DNA from: CAZBNB01 sp964493245
GTDB lineage: Bacteria; Pseudomonadota; Gammaproteobacteria; Legionellales; Legionellaceae
DNA: 64,000 nt
NCBI GenBank assembly: GCA_964493245.1
Contig: CAZBNB010000014.1
Coordinates: 1 to 64,000 of the forward strand
Direction of reading: 5' to 3'
In this document: one piece after another, positions 16,289 to 25,666 of the stretch
Layout of the letters: each line of letters opens with the position of its first letter
Numbering within the stretch: position 1 is the first letter of the stretch
Program-made: the position numbers and the translations under genes
Notes under the pieces: model-generated
What the model saw: the letters and a program-made list of their open reading frames with translations, nothing else
Databases searched by the model: none
What the model was told of the DNA's origin: nothing

Positions 16289-18313
16289 ATGCTGAAGTGG
16301 CACATTTTTGACTTATACAACCAGCAAACAAAAGCAGGCACTTTTTCTGCGGAAAAGAAGAAGGAAGCTTATGAAGGATATCAACGCCAAGTACATGCAC
16401 GCTATCTAAATCGTCAAAGCGCAGTTTACTACAGTAGCTCAATCGAGCGTATTCGTGCTTTTCACGCTGAAAGCAAAGACAGTGCTGAGAGAAACGACAG
16501 TGCTGAGAACAACGGCAGTACGCAGACCCCCGCCCAATTATTTTACATTCGCACATCACAAGTTCGTGACGCTGTGCTTGCGGATTTTGCGCTGCTTTCA
16601 TCTATGATTGAAGATAAAGCCTTGTTCGATAAATTGAGAAAAGACGAACAAGATCGCATTAGATATTATCATTATGACTACGCAACCTTATTGATGGATG
16701 ATGCCATCATTAGTGATCATGATTACGACAAGTCACAATTCCCTGACATTCATGTTACACGTAAATATCAAAAAATTATTGACAAATATATAGCAGATTA
16801 TAAGTTAACATCAGCACCACCAGCCGTTTCAGCAACCCCATCAGTAGAACAAAAGGATGCGGTAGCTAACAAAAGAAAAGAAAAAGCAAAATCAATGGCT
16901 TTTCATTCTATCGAATGGACGATTTATGGTTTCGGCTTTTTCAATATCTATCGTCTGTTGATCACCTTTTTGCGCTACACTTGGTTCTATCTTGTTTCGA
17001 TTGCACGCTCACTGCGTTGGTTAGAAGCGATTCCTTTTGCTGTTGATGCTGATCTATTGATGTCTCCTACTCCCATATTTAACATCCTCAGTGTGATGTT
17101 GTTCTTGGGACGTTTGATATTTGATTTTGCTGCGACACTGGTACATACGTTCTTCCCAACGGAAGCGGAAAAAGGCGTTAACTTTGTCGAGCGCTTTCAT
17201 ATGGAATGGCGTAGACGATACCCTCGTATGGTGAATGACGTTGCTTGGTCAATGTTTAATGCGCTCACAAACTTTGCTTGGGTATTTAGTATTCCTACAC
17301 CCGTTGCCGGAATTTTGTTAGTCTGCTTTTTGGCGTTTGATATTTATTGGTTTGGTTATCAATGGCGTCAAGATGAGTTAGCTATCAAAGAACAAAAGCG
17401 CGTACTTGAAGAGTTGGAAGCGTCTCTGCAATCAAAAGTAACGAAAGACGCGACAGTGAATCCGATGGGTGTTATGGAATCATTTGTTGATGGTGAGCTT
17501 CTTGAGCATGATGTTGATACGAATCAAACATCAGATGTGGGGACGGTGAGCCCGATAGGTGTGACAGAAGTGGTTGGTGATGGTGCTTCAAAAGAATTGG
17601 GTTCTGTTTCTGAACAAGATGCTGCCGAGCTGGACGGACAACTTTCATTTGCCCGCTTAAGATTGCGAGATTTAGAGTGTCGCCGTTCAGATACGCGTGC
17701 TACCTATATATTTTGTGTTGCTGCAGCCATATTGTTGGTAGCAAGCTTTGCGTTATTTTTAGCATTTATGGCATCACCACTTGCGGCTCCGCTGTGCTTT
17801 TTTGGCTGTGCTTTTGCCGTGGCGATGTATATTAATTGTGGTAAGGTTGGCGCGGTAGCGCGAGCTCGTCATGAACGTAATTTAAGTCTAGATAATCCGA
17901 ACACTGGTAAATCTTTAGATGAAAGCAAATTTTTTGTGACATTGGATGTTGCTGAGGGCTCTAAAGCTGAAGCGATCAAAGCCGAATATCAAAAAGCGCG
18001 TCAAAAAGCATATTATGCAAAAATTAAATCACTGGCTTTGGGCTTTACAGAAGTGCTGCTCATCTCGGCGGTGCTGATCGCTTTATATGCTATCAATTGG
18101 CCAGCTGCTTTAGCGTTGACATTGACGTATATTGTCGTGAAGAGTATTGATTTCAAAAAAGCAAAAAGTAAGTTCTTTCCAGCGGCTAAAGACGAGAAAG
18201 ATAATAATCAGAGTCCTACGTCGAAGGTGGATGCGTCAACAACAAGTGCCAATACAAGCAATATACACTCCGATGATGAGGACGAGATAGCGCCATTGTT
18301 GACGACAGGATAG
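16289..18313 (+). CDS. Unrecognised large multi-pass membrane protein (674 aa), effector-like
   Basis: ATG 16289 follows an AGGGGG ribosome site. Residues 1-200 are polar and charged. Hydrophobic segments cluster at about 205-290, 325-352, 472-515 and 583-618, separated by charged, coiled-coil-like stretches such as 357-382. Residues about 390-440 hold two imperfect copies of a V(N/S)P(M/I)GV unit. The C terminus is an acidic block SDDEDEIAPLLTTG in which E666-L671 (EIAPLL) fits the eukaryotic acidic-dileucine pattern [DE]xxxL[LI]. No export signal or enzyme motif is visible. The layout resembles the proteins at 22605 and 32955. A Dot/Icm-type translocated membrane protein is a plausible but unproved reading. 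Confidence 0.65.
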   Translation: MLKWHIFDLYNQQTKAGTFSAEKKKEAYEGYQRQVHARYLNRQSAVYYSSSIERIRAFHAESKDSAERNDSAENNGSTQTPAQLFYIRTSQVRDAVLADFALLSSMIEDKALFDKLRKDEQDRIRYYHYDYATLLMDDAIISDHDYDKSQFPDIHVTRKYQKIIDKYIADYKLTSAPPAVSATPSVEQKDAVANKRKEKAKSMAFHSIEWTIYGFGFFNIYRLLITFLRYTWFYLVSIARSLRWLEAIPFAVDADLLMSPTPIFNILSVMLFLGRLIFDFAATLVHTFFPTEAEKGVNFVERFHMEWRRRYPRMVNDVAWSMFNALTNFAWVFSIPTPVAGILLVCFLAFDIYWFGYQWRQDELAIKEQKRVLEELEASLQSKVTKDATVNPMGVMESFVDGELLEHDVDTNQTSDVGTVSPIGVTEVVGDGASKELGSVSEQDAAELDGQLSFARLRLRDLECRRSDTRATYIFCVAAAILLVASFALFLAFMASPLAAPLCFFGCAFAVAMYINCGKVGAVARARHERNLSLDNPNTGKSLDESKFFVTLDVAEGSKAEAIKAEYQKARQKAYYAKIKSLALGFTEVLLISAVLIALYAINWPAALALTLTYIVVKSIDFKKAKSKFFPAAKDEKDNNQSPTSKVDASTTSANTSNIHSDDEDEIAPLLTTG

Positions 18314-18343
18314 CAAAAACGTTACAAAACCAGAGCGGAGAAA

Positions 18344-18550
18344 GGTTTATCGCTCAGGCTGCGTTGTTTTGTTTAGCGGCAGCGTCCGCTTGATCCACTT
18401 TTCAGGCTGTTTTACGGGGCACGCGATTATTCGCTTCCCGCTCAAAATCGCTAAAAAGCACATCCTTGTGCTTTTTACCCCGTAAAACAACCTGAAAAGT
18501 GGCGCTCCCGCAACCCGCTAAACAAAACAACGCAGCCTGAGCGATAAACC
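18344..18550. repeat. 207-bp nested palindrome
   Basis: The 381-base gap between the 674-residue gene and the astacin gene is dominated by an inverted repeat. The outer arms 18344-18379 and 18515-18550 are a perfect 36-bp inverted repeat. Inside them, 18395-18419 and 18478-18502 pair over 25 bp with one mismatch, and the centre holds a third hairpin AAAAAGCAC/GTGCTTTTT. It lies between convergent genes, so it may act as a two-way terminator, or it may be a palindromic mobile repeat. No clear target duplication is visible. Confidence 0.9.
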
Positions 18551-18694
18551 TGCGAGATCGATTTTGTAACGGCTCTCTTTAATAGTAATCGTTCAGCAAA
18601 TTAAGGCCCGTTCGGTCAACAGGCGTGAACATTTCGCCTCTCACGACGAGCCTCTTAAGTGACGCCATTGCGTGAACATTTACTTTTTTACAAA

Positions 18695-19510
18695 TCACGG
18701 ATACATCGCATTCACCGCAGCAATGTCTTTATTGCTTAAATGGTCGCGTTGTCCAATTTCAACATTTTCTTGTAAAGGCTGAATGGTTCTTTCTCCATTT
18801 TTAGAGAAGGCATAGGCGGTGTAATGCATTATGGATTGGTAATCATACTCGCCAAAATCTTGGCCATCGGTGAGATGTTGATTAAAGTTATACTTATAAT
18901 TGTCGTCAATATTGTCCCAAAGAATTTGAATATAGGCATCTCTGTCAGCACGTGATTGCTCGTGCCACAAACCCAAGACATGGCCAATTTCATGTGCAAT
19001 GTTCATGGTCCCGCAGCGCGCGGCCAACATCACCACCTGTGAACCACCTTGCTTCCCTACGTAAGAAGAGCAGGTATTGCCATTGATTCGGATGAATGAA
19101 AGATAATCTTGGTAGTCGCTTTTCACATCTGGAGTGACCTCAACAAACTTCACATGGGTGTTTTTTTGCCAGAGACTAATGGCTTCAAGAATGGCGTATC
19201 GGCTAGACAGGGGTAAATTTTCGGAAATTTCATAAGGGATAATACCTTGTGGCCAACGCACGCCACCGAGCTTCAGCAGGATCAGTGCTTGTGGTCTTTC
19301 GCTATCGTCATCTTTAGCAACAGACAGTTTCTGTACAATAATATCACCTTCTGCTACGCCATAACCCTCTATTTTTTCATAAACAATATCACGTGGCCCA
19401 AGGATGGGATCAACAATGGTTACGTGGCCTAAAGAGGACGCTGACATGGCAAGGGGAGAAAGGGTAAAGGCCAAGGTAGAAACAGTGATTTTTAGCCAAC
19501 GGAGTTTCAT
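18695..19510 (-). CDS. Secreted astacin-family zinc metalloprotease (M12A)
   Basis: This 271-residue protein has an N-terminal signal peptide ending near AMSASS and then an astacin catalytic domain from about RWPQGIIPYEI (85-95). The zinc site is H173-E174-x-x-H177 continuing to H183 and E184 in HEIGHVLGLWHEQSR, the full astacin signature. The Met-turn SIMHY at 226-230 supplies Y230. C147 and C166 could form a disulfide. Astacins cleave proteins outside the cell; in Legionella the related LegP is a Dot/Icm substrate. The start overlaps the rsmI stop by 4 bases, so it is read from the rsmI transcript. Enzyme class is clear; whether it is secreted or injected is not. Confidence 0.93.
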   Translation of the reverse strand: MKLRWLKITVSTLAFTLSPLAMSASSLGHVTIVDPILGPRDIVYEKIEGYGVAEGDIIVQKLSVAKDDDSERPQALILLKLGGVRWPQGIIPYEISENLPLSSRYAILEAISLWQKNTHVKFVEVTPDVKSDYQDYLSFIRINGNTCSSYVGKQGGSQVVMLAARCGTMNIAHEIGHVLGLWHEQSRADRDAYIQILWDNIDDNYKYNFNQHLTDGQDFGEYDYQSIMHYTAYAFSKNGERTIQPLQENVEIGQRDHLSNKDIAAVNAMYP

Positions 19511-20382
19511 TTTGATGTGTTCTCCTGATTGTGTTCGAGCATGATTGCCATTTTATAAAGTTCATTTTTAGGTTGTCCAGTGATTTTTGTGGCAATTTTG
19601 ACGGCCTGCTTAACGGACAGTTCCTCTAGTAAAAGTTGTAGTAATGCAGAAGAATCAATGCTTGTATCTGCTGATGCGTGATCGCTTGGTGGTATGATTA
19701 AGATAAATTCTCCTTTTTCGCGTCCGGGTTCATTATCTAACCACTGTCGTATTTCAGGCGCGGATGCGGAGATAAATTGCTCAAATGTTTTGGTTAACTC
19801 TTTGACGAGCACCATGGTTTTTTCATGTCCTAGCACCATGGCTATGTCGTCTAAGGTTGCATGAATACGATGCGTAGATTCGTAAAAAATCACCGTATGA
19901 TCGTGTGATTGTATGGTTTTTAATTTAGCTTGTCGTGCTGTTTGTTTGGCCGGTAAAAACCCCAAAAAACTAAACTGATCGCACGGAACTCCCGCGGCAG
20001 ATAACGCAGCAATAAACGCACAGGCTCCGGGAATTGGTGTGACTTGAATCCCTTCGCTACGCGCAAGATGTACCAGTGGGTAGCCTGGATCGCTGATGAG
20101 TGGTGTACCGGCATCGGTTATTAACGCGAATGATTGTCCTTGTTGTAACGCGTGAATGATTTCTTTGGCTTTTTGTGCTTCGTTGTGAGCATGAAAAGAC
20201 AGCATGGGTTTATGAATACCATAAGTTGATAACAAATGTTTCGAGTGACGGGTATCTTCAGCTAGAATGGCATCGACATTTTCTAATGTGGCAATCGCTC
20301 TTAAGCTGATGTCTTCACGGTTTCCAATGGGTGTGGCAACAATAAAGAGTGTCCCACTGGTTCTTGCCGAAGTTGCATTCAT
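19507..20382 (-). CDS. rsmI: 16S rRNA (cytidine1402-2'-O)-methyltransferase
   Basis: RsmI methylates the 2'-OH of C1402 in the decoding centre of 16S rRNA. This 291-residue protein has the family opening TLFIVATPIGNREDISLRAI, then LAEDTRHSK, the SAM-binding ALITDAGTPLISDPGYPLV, and GEFILII. It is divergent from lpoA, the same arrangement as yraL-yraM in E. coli. The astacin gene follows with a 4-base overlap. Confidence 0.96.
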   Translation of the reverse strand: MNATSARTSGTLFIVATPIGNREDISLRAIATLENVDAILAEDTRHSKHLLSTYGIHKPMLSFHAHNEAQKAKEIIHALQQGQSFALITDAGTPLISDPGYPLVHLARSEGIQVTPIPGACAFIAALSAAGVPCDQFSFLGFLPAKQTARQAKLKTIQSHDHTVIFYESTHRIHATLDDIAMVLGHEKTMVLVKELTKTFEQFISASAPEIRQWLDNEPGREKGEFILIIPPSDHASADTSIDSSALLQLLLEELSVKQAVKIATKITGQPKNELYKMAIMLEHNQENTSK

Positions 20383-20489
20383 AGTTTATCCTTTGGCGTT
20401 GATTGAAAAGGAAGTATCCACACAATGGCGTTAAGTTAACCGCCTCGTCATTGCCTGAACGGTTATATTGAAAAAGAGGATAGGGTGTT

Positions 20490-22295
20490 ATGTCTGTTTG
20501 TTCGCGTGTATTTCGATACATTATTGGCGCAGCCTTGGTTTGTTTATTGTCTCAATGTACGCAGCTTTCCCAAGAAGGTGCTGCGAAGCGCAGACAACAA
20601 CAGGCAATTCCCAGTCCTTATACCATGCCGGCTTCAGCTTATCTTGCCCTCGCGCAAAATCAGCAAGGTGCTGAAAAACAAGCATTGTTGTTGCTAGCGG
20701 CCGGTCGTGCAATCACGGATGGTGATTGGCAACAAGGCTCTGCTTTACTCGCAAAAATCGACCCGATGACCACAGAGTTGGCTGATGAGAAAAATTTGTT
20801 ATTAGCCAAAGTTGAGCTCATCCGCGACAAACCCAGTGCTGCCATCAATACCCTATCAAATGTGCGTGACGTTAACAGATTGGCTGTTTACTATCAAGTG
20901 CAGTTTCATGATATGTTGGCATCTGCTTATCAAGGTACACACCATCCGTTGGAGGCGGTTCTTGAGCGGATTAAACTGGATCACCTTTTATCTGATAGTC
21001 TCTCGAAAGCCAATAATCGCCGCGTGCTTTGGCTATCGTTAACCACACTACCACAAGCAGAATTGAATGCACTGTTATTAGAATCCTCTGATAATCAAGA
21101 GTTGGATGGTTGGGTACAATTGGCAGGGATTTCACGACGTCAATATTCGGATGTCGATGCATTGTTGGCTGCCCTGGATCGGTGGCAGTCACAATTCCCA
21201 ACGCATTCGGCCAATTATATTCTCCCCACACCGCTTGATCGTATCAAACAAAGTTTGTTTGCGCCGCCTAAACACATGGCATTACTTTTACCGACAGCGG
21301 GTGTTTTAGCCGGTCCGGCTCAAGCGATTCAAGATGGTTTTATGGCGGCTTATGAAGCAAGCCCCAGGCATACTCAAGTTGATGTCAAAGTATACAACAC
21401 CAATATGGATTCAGTCGGTGCTGTGTATGATCAGGCGGTTGCTGAGGGTGCGGATTATATTGTTGGGCCATTAACAAAAGCGCATGTGACAGAAGTGGCG
21501 CGTCTCAGTCACCCGGTACCTACGATATTACTGAATGATGTCGATACCAGCATCAAAGACAATGCATACCAATTCGGGCTTTCACCTGCCAGTGAGGCTC
21601 GCCAGGTTGCTGCACGTGCAAGAAGAAAGGGTCTGGGATACGCATTGGTTATTGCGCCGGCCGGGGCATGGGGGGAGTCGGTGGTTAAGGCTTTTGCTGA
21701 GCAATGGCGTGAGGGGGGTGGACAAATTGTTGAGACGCTTTATTTTCAACCAACAGAAGATTTAACGCCAGCCATTCGTCAGTTGCTACACGTTTCGGCG
21801 AGTGTTGATCATCAAAAAAGAACGAAAACAAAAACATCTTCTTTATCTATGCGTAGGCAAGATTTTGATATGGTTTTTCTGGTGGCCTATCCAACCAAAG
21901 CGCGTCAAATTGTGCCATTGTTACGTTATTACTATGCGGGCAATGTGCCTGTTTATGCCACATCCAGTGTCTATTCGGGCAGCTTAGATGTGCGACGTGA
22001 TCGCGATTTAGATGGTGTTATTTTCTGTGACATGCCGTGGGTACTTTCTCATCAAGTCGCGCAACGCCATTGGGCGGAGCAATTCAATAGCTATAATCGT
22101 TTGTACGCTTTAGGCCTGGATAGTTATGCATTGGCAACACAATTAAATCAATTGATTTTATTCCCGGCACTGGGTGTTGATGACAAAAGTGGCGTGCTTT
22201 ATTTAACACAGGGCAATCGCATTGCTCGTATTCTAGATTTCGCTCAGTTTCGTCAAGGCGTTGCAGAGCCATTGGGCGATAAAGAAACCGCTTAG
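20490..22295 (+). CDS. lpoA: Penicillin-binding protein activator LpoA
   Basis: LpoA is an outer-membrane lipoprotein that stimulates the peptidoglycan synthase PBP1A from the periplasmic side. The 601-residue product has a signal segment with a lipobox-like LLSQC around residues 19-23; glutamine before the cysteine is unusual. The N-terminal part is helical, TPR-like. The C-terminal half has a periplasmic-binding-protein fold starting with HMALLLPTAGVLAGPAQAIQDGFMAAY and continuing through EGADYIVGPLTKAHVTEVA. Divergence from rsmI supports the call. The usual downstream partners yraN, diaA and dolP are present but about 7.5 kb away. Confidence 0.92.
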   Translation: MSVCSRVFRYIIGAALVCLLSQCTQLSQEGAAKRRQQQAIPSPYTMPASAYLALAQNQQGAEKQALLLLAAGRAITDGDWQQGSALLAKIDPMTTELADEKNLLLAKVELIRDKPSAAINTLSNVRDVNRLAVYYQVQFHDMLASAYQGTHHPLEAVLERIKLDHLLSDSLSKANNRRVLWLSLTTLPQAELNALLLESSDNQELDGWVQLAGISRRQYSDVDALLAALDRWQSQFPTHSANYILPTPLDRIKQSLFAPPKHMALLLPTAGVLAGPAQAIQDGFMAAYEASPRHTQVDVKVYNTNMDSVGAVYDQAVAEGADYIVGPLTKAHVTEVARLSHPVPTILLNDVDTSIKDNAYQFGLSPASEARQVAARARRKGLGYALVIAPAGAWGESVVKAFAEQWREGGGQIVETLYFQPTEDLTPAIRQLLHVSASVDHQKRTKTKTSSLSMRRQDFDMVFLVAYPTKARQIVPLLRYYYAGNVPVYATSSVYSGSLDVRRDRDLDGVIFCDMPWVLSHQVAQRHWAEQFNSYNRLYALGLDSYALATQLNQLILFPALGVDDKSGVLYLTQGNRIARILDFAQFRQGVAEPLGDKETA

Positions 22296-22308
22296 TGGTA
22301 TACTTTTT

Positions 22309-22392
22309 GCATAAAATACCGAAACTTATGTGTGTAGCATTAATTGATAATACGTATAGTAAATGCACATGCGAGTTGGCAGAAATTTTACC
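22309..22392 (+). repeat. Possible relic of the 50571 palindromic repeat
   Basis: GCATAAAATACCGAA at 22309-22323 and GAAATTTTACC near 22382-22392 match, in order and spacing, the right half of the palindrome at 50571-50760 and its flank (50710-50724 and about 50772). The sequence between them is not conserved. The remaining gap up to 22604 holds only a promoter. Confidence 0.4.
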
Positions 22393-22493
22393 TCAAAGAG
22401 CATATGTTGCGCAAACACGCCCGCTCCCCGCGACTTAAGAACGAGGCCTTAAGCGGCCACCCATTTTAGTATATTTTTTGGTCAAAAAATCGC

Positions 22494-22522
22494 TTTACTC
22501 AAAAATCATAATGATATAAAAT
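22494..22522 (+). promoter_or_regulatory. Putative sigma-70 promoter for the 984-residue protein
   Basis: TTTACT at 22494-22499, a 17-base spacer and TAAAAT at 22517-22522 precede the gene by about 80 bases. The stretch around it is AT-rich, so the match is moderately supported. Confidence 0.45.
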
Positions 22523-22604
22523 AGAACAACATGTCTTTTATGCGCATTTTGCGACCTATAAAGCCGCATATGCGGGTTAATTCAGTTATGGAAGTAAATA
22601 TTAT

Positions 22605-25559
22605 ATGATTTTTAATTCGTTGCGAGAGCGTTTTGGATTTCGTCCGTCAGAAGACACCAAAACTACTCGCGTCGAAGAAAGTCCATCTGCAATCCACAAC
22701 AACATCTTTTCAGCGTATTCTTATGCGTATTTAAAAGATGATGCGCGTGATGAAATTAAGCAGTTCCTGGAAAATTTCTATGCGGGCTGCGTTCTTTTCA
22801 ATGCTGGTGACGAGGCCCTGCCTGATACAGAAGATGGGCAAGCGCTTGCTCTGGAAAAAATGAAAGCCGCGCTGAACAAAGTTAAACCACGCCATACAAT
22901 CGTATTATTCAATGGCCGCCTCTATTATGCGGAGTTTGATAAAAAACAATCTCAATACCTTATTTCTCCAGTGCAGGTCCCCCAAAACGAGCCCATCAGA
23001 GTTGAGGCGCGTGATGCTTTAATCAATGTATTAAAGTCATTTAAAGTATCAGCATTCAGAGATGCAACACGCGAAGAGCTGAGACAGGTGCGCCAAGTCA
23101 GTGATTGTATGCGCTTTAAAACCTCGGCTGTGGTGTCTATTTTTGATAAACGCCATGCACGTAAAGAGGCGTTATTAAACAGCGATGCTTTGCTGGAGAA
23201 TTTGATTCCTGATGAGATTGCATTTTACAGCGCTAGCCGAGTCACTCAGCTTGATGAGGCATTGCGTTTTGCGATCACTCATTATTTAGCACAAGCTCAA
23301 GCCGCAGAAGATTACATTGGCCCGATAAAAAGCCCTCATGCAGATATCGCGGCCTGTTATCGAAAGATCAAAGTTTGCACAGTGTATCGACTGCAATTAG
23401 AGCTGCGTCAGTTAGAATTAGATCTGGATGCATTTGAGCACGCAAAAAACGATCCAAACGCGTTGCGTGATCTCATACCAGCTTGTAACCGCCGCTATAA
23501 CGAGTCTAGGCTAGATATCGCGGCTGATGACTATATTGCTAAGCTTAAAGAGCGACAGATGTCATTGTGTTTACAATGGAATAAATATGAGCGCCTGGCG
23601 TTGTTGTCACTGGATATTAAGCGTTTGAAGTCAGCGCACAAGCAAAATGATGAAAGCGTTTTACATGCACTACGCGACAAATATGCCGTGCATACCGCGG
23701 ATAATGTGCAGCCGATTGAATCCTTGCTTGAAATAATTAAATCACAATACGATGTGCTACAAACCGAATTAGATACAAGCAATGTTGCTGTAGAAAGTAT
23801 AAAACCAGATCCCTTCTCCAGCTATTTACCCAGTTTTCTGAAAGACGACGAAGACGAATATGATAGCGATTATCTGATTGGTCAATTAAATAAAGCCAAT
23901 GGCCGTCGTTTATTTTGGGTCTGGACACGCTGTTTGATTGAGACCGTGCTTATTACTGCACATGAAGCCTTATTGGTGTCTACCATGATTGCTGCTTGGG
24001 TCAGCTGGTCTTTGTATTGGTTCCGTGGCGGTGTGACAGCGGCAGCTGCTGTTTGGCACTCTTATGATAGCTTAGTGACAGAACGTGAACGGGCCATTGC
24101 CTCTCATAAGCGTGCTTGGGCACAGTGGAGTGCGCGTTATGATGATATTTTAAATGATTTGATTTGGGGATCGGCCAACTTTGCCTGCTGTTTTTGGCTG
24201 ATTGGCGCTGGGGTATTGGGTACGGTTGGTGATTCACTCACGTTGGTTTTACTGGGTATGGATTTGTTATTATCCGGTCTTCGTTGGCTTTTTGGTAAGC
24301 ACACACATCGAGGAATGATGGCCGATTATAGTGAGCAAATAAGCGCATTGCTTGATCAATTAATAACATTCATTGACAATCAACCGAATATCGTCGCGTC
24401 ATCTACGCTCAGTGATGTGGATACAAATAGTTTAGAGCAAAGAGTAAAAATGATTGCTCCACTGTTAAAAGCGAGCTATGAAGCTTATAATAAAATAGAA
24501 ACACAAGAGCCTTTTTTCTTCGATATATGGGCTAAATATCGCCGAGCTGAAGAGCTCATTGCTGCAAAAGAACGCATTCGTGAGTTGCATAAGGCTTTGT
24601 CAATAGAGCTGAATCAATCAAAAAGCCTTGTCGCCCTGCCAATGCAAGTACTTAGTTTGCATTGGGAAACCTTATTCAATGATGAACAAGCCTATATAGA
24701 TCGTTGGTCTAGCAAATGGTCTAAACTCGATTATGATATTACTTATGCTGTGGCTTTGGCAGTGGCCTTTGGCTTAATGTGCTTTTGCCCGGTGGTGGGT
24801 TGGAGCTTATTTGGTGCGATATTCTTAAGCGTGAGTACAGTTATTTGGCGTACTGCTTATGCTAAAGACGATATTATTGACGAAATGGGACAGACTATTC
24901 GTCTTGGTGAGCAAGCATATCAAGAAAAATTGAATACATTTATTGATCTTGCTCAGCAGTATCAAACGGCCGATGAGACTGTCAAAGCAGAGATTGATAT
25001 GCAAATGCGGCAATTGTATTTGCAAATGCGTACCTTGGGCGCTAAATCCGGTTATGAGCAAGGATTGCGACGCTTTAAGATCGCCGATTTTTCACGTGAA
25101 ACAACCATGCGTATTTTGGTTCCGATTGCGATTGCTCTCACGCTTTTACTAGCCCCAGCAACCATTGCGACGATTCCAACGTACGTCTTTCTAATGCTCG
25201 GTGTTTTGCTGACAGCGGTGTTAATGTCCGTGATGATTCATCGATATTTAAAACCTAAAGCCTCGTCTTGGGAAAAAGAAAATGGCTTAGCATCTTCGAC
25301 GGCGTGTTTTGAAGACACAGAATATCGTATGTTTAAAGAAAGCGTTTTGGTAAAAAACAGCACAAATTCGTTTGCATCTGACACAGACGCGCCATCTGAA
25401 ACAAACCCATTACTGACGAAAGTGAAGGTTCAAGATGCGTTTGATGTTCAGCAAGGACAAAAAGCGGGTCAGTTATTCTTCCGTGCAATGAAAGAGCGCC
25501 GTGTAGAAAATAATAAATCATTGATGACGGAAACCAACCTGGCTCTTTCAGCGGCCTGA
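22605..25559 (+). CDS. Unrecognised large multi-pass membrane protein (984 aa), effector-like
   Basis: No family is recognised. Residues 1-430 are charged and helical with no signal peptide. Hydrophobic segments follow in three groups at about 440-490, 520-565 and 705-750, and a final pair at about 838-885, with long coiled-coil-like stretches between them. The order of charged domain, membrane hairpins, coil and C-terminal hairpin matches the proteins at 16289 and 32955. The tail contains ETNPLL at 932-937, which fits the acidic-dileucine pattern and parallels EIAPLL of the 674-residue protein. A near-consensus parS site lies inside the gene at 25088. The gene sits between lpoA and mnmG, where it separates a conserved cluster. 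Effector status is inferred. Confidence 0.65.
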   Translation: MIFNSLRERFGFRPSEDTKTTRVEESPSAIHNNIFSAYSYAYLKDDARDEIKQFLENFYAGCVLFNAGDEALPDTEDGQALALEKMKAALNKVKPRHTIVLFNGRLYYAEFDKKQSQYLISPVQVPQNEPIRVEARDALINVLKSFKVSAFRDATREELRQVRQVSDCMRFKTSAVVSIFDKRHARKEALLNSDALLENLIPDEIAFYSASRVTQLDEALRFAITHYLAQAQAAEDYIGPIKSPHADIAACYRKIKVCTVYRLQLELRQLELDLDAFEHAKNDPNALRDLIPACNRRYNESRLDIAADDYIAKLKERQMSLCLQWNKYERLALLSLDIKRLKSAHKQNDESVLHALRDKYAVHTADNVQPIESLLEIIKSQYDVLQTELDTSNVAVESIKPDPFSSYLPSFLKDDEDEYDSDYLIGQLNKANGRRLFWVWTRCLIETVLITAHEALLVSTMIAAWVSWSLYWFRGGVTAAAAVWHSYDSLVTERERAIASHKRAWAQWSARYDDILNDLIWGSANFACCFWLIGAGVLGTVGDSLTLVLLGMDLLLSGLRWLFGKHTHRGMMADYSEQISALLDQLITFIDNQPNIVASSTLSDVDTNSLEQRVKMIAPLLKASYEAYNKIETQEPFFFDIWAKYRRAEELIAAKERIRELHKALSIELNQSKSLVALPMQVLSLHWETLFNDEQAYIDRWSSKWSKLDYDITYAVALAVAFGLMCFCPVVGWSLFGAIFLSVSTVIWRTAYAKDDIIDEMGQTIRLGEQAYQEKLNTFIDLAQQYQTADETVKAEIDMQMRQLYLQMRTLGAKSGYEQGLRRFKIADFSRETTMRILVPIAIALTLLLAPATIATIPTYVFLMLGVLLTAVLMSVMIHRYLKPKASSWEKENGLASSTACFEDTEYRMFKESVLVKNSTNSFASDTDAPSETNPLLTKVKVQDAFDVQQGQKAGQLFFRAMKERRVENNKSLMTETNLALSAA
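25088..25103. promoter_or_regulatory. Putative parS centromere site
   Basis: The 16-mer TTTTTCACGTGAAACA differs from the conserved bacterial parS TGTTTCACGTGAAACA at one position. It lies inside the 984-residue protein gene, about 3 kb upstream of parA-parB and close to the origin-proximal gene cluster, the normal location for parS. ParB loads at such sites. No second copy as good was noticed in the window. Confidence 0.7.
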
Positions 25560-25666
25560 TCCCGTTATTTCAAATTCATGCACCGATCTTGTGTTTTCCT
25601 CAGCATGCATTATCGTGTATAATGAAGCACTTTTATACAATTCGTTGTTTCGCCAAATAAATTATT

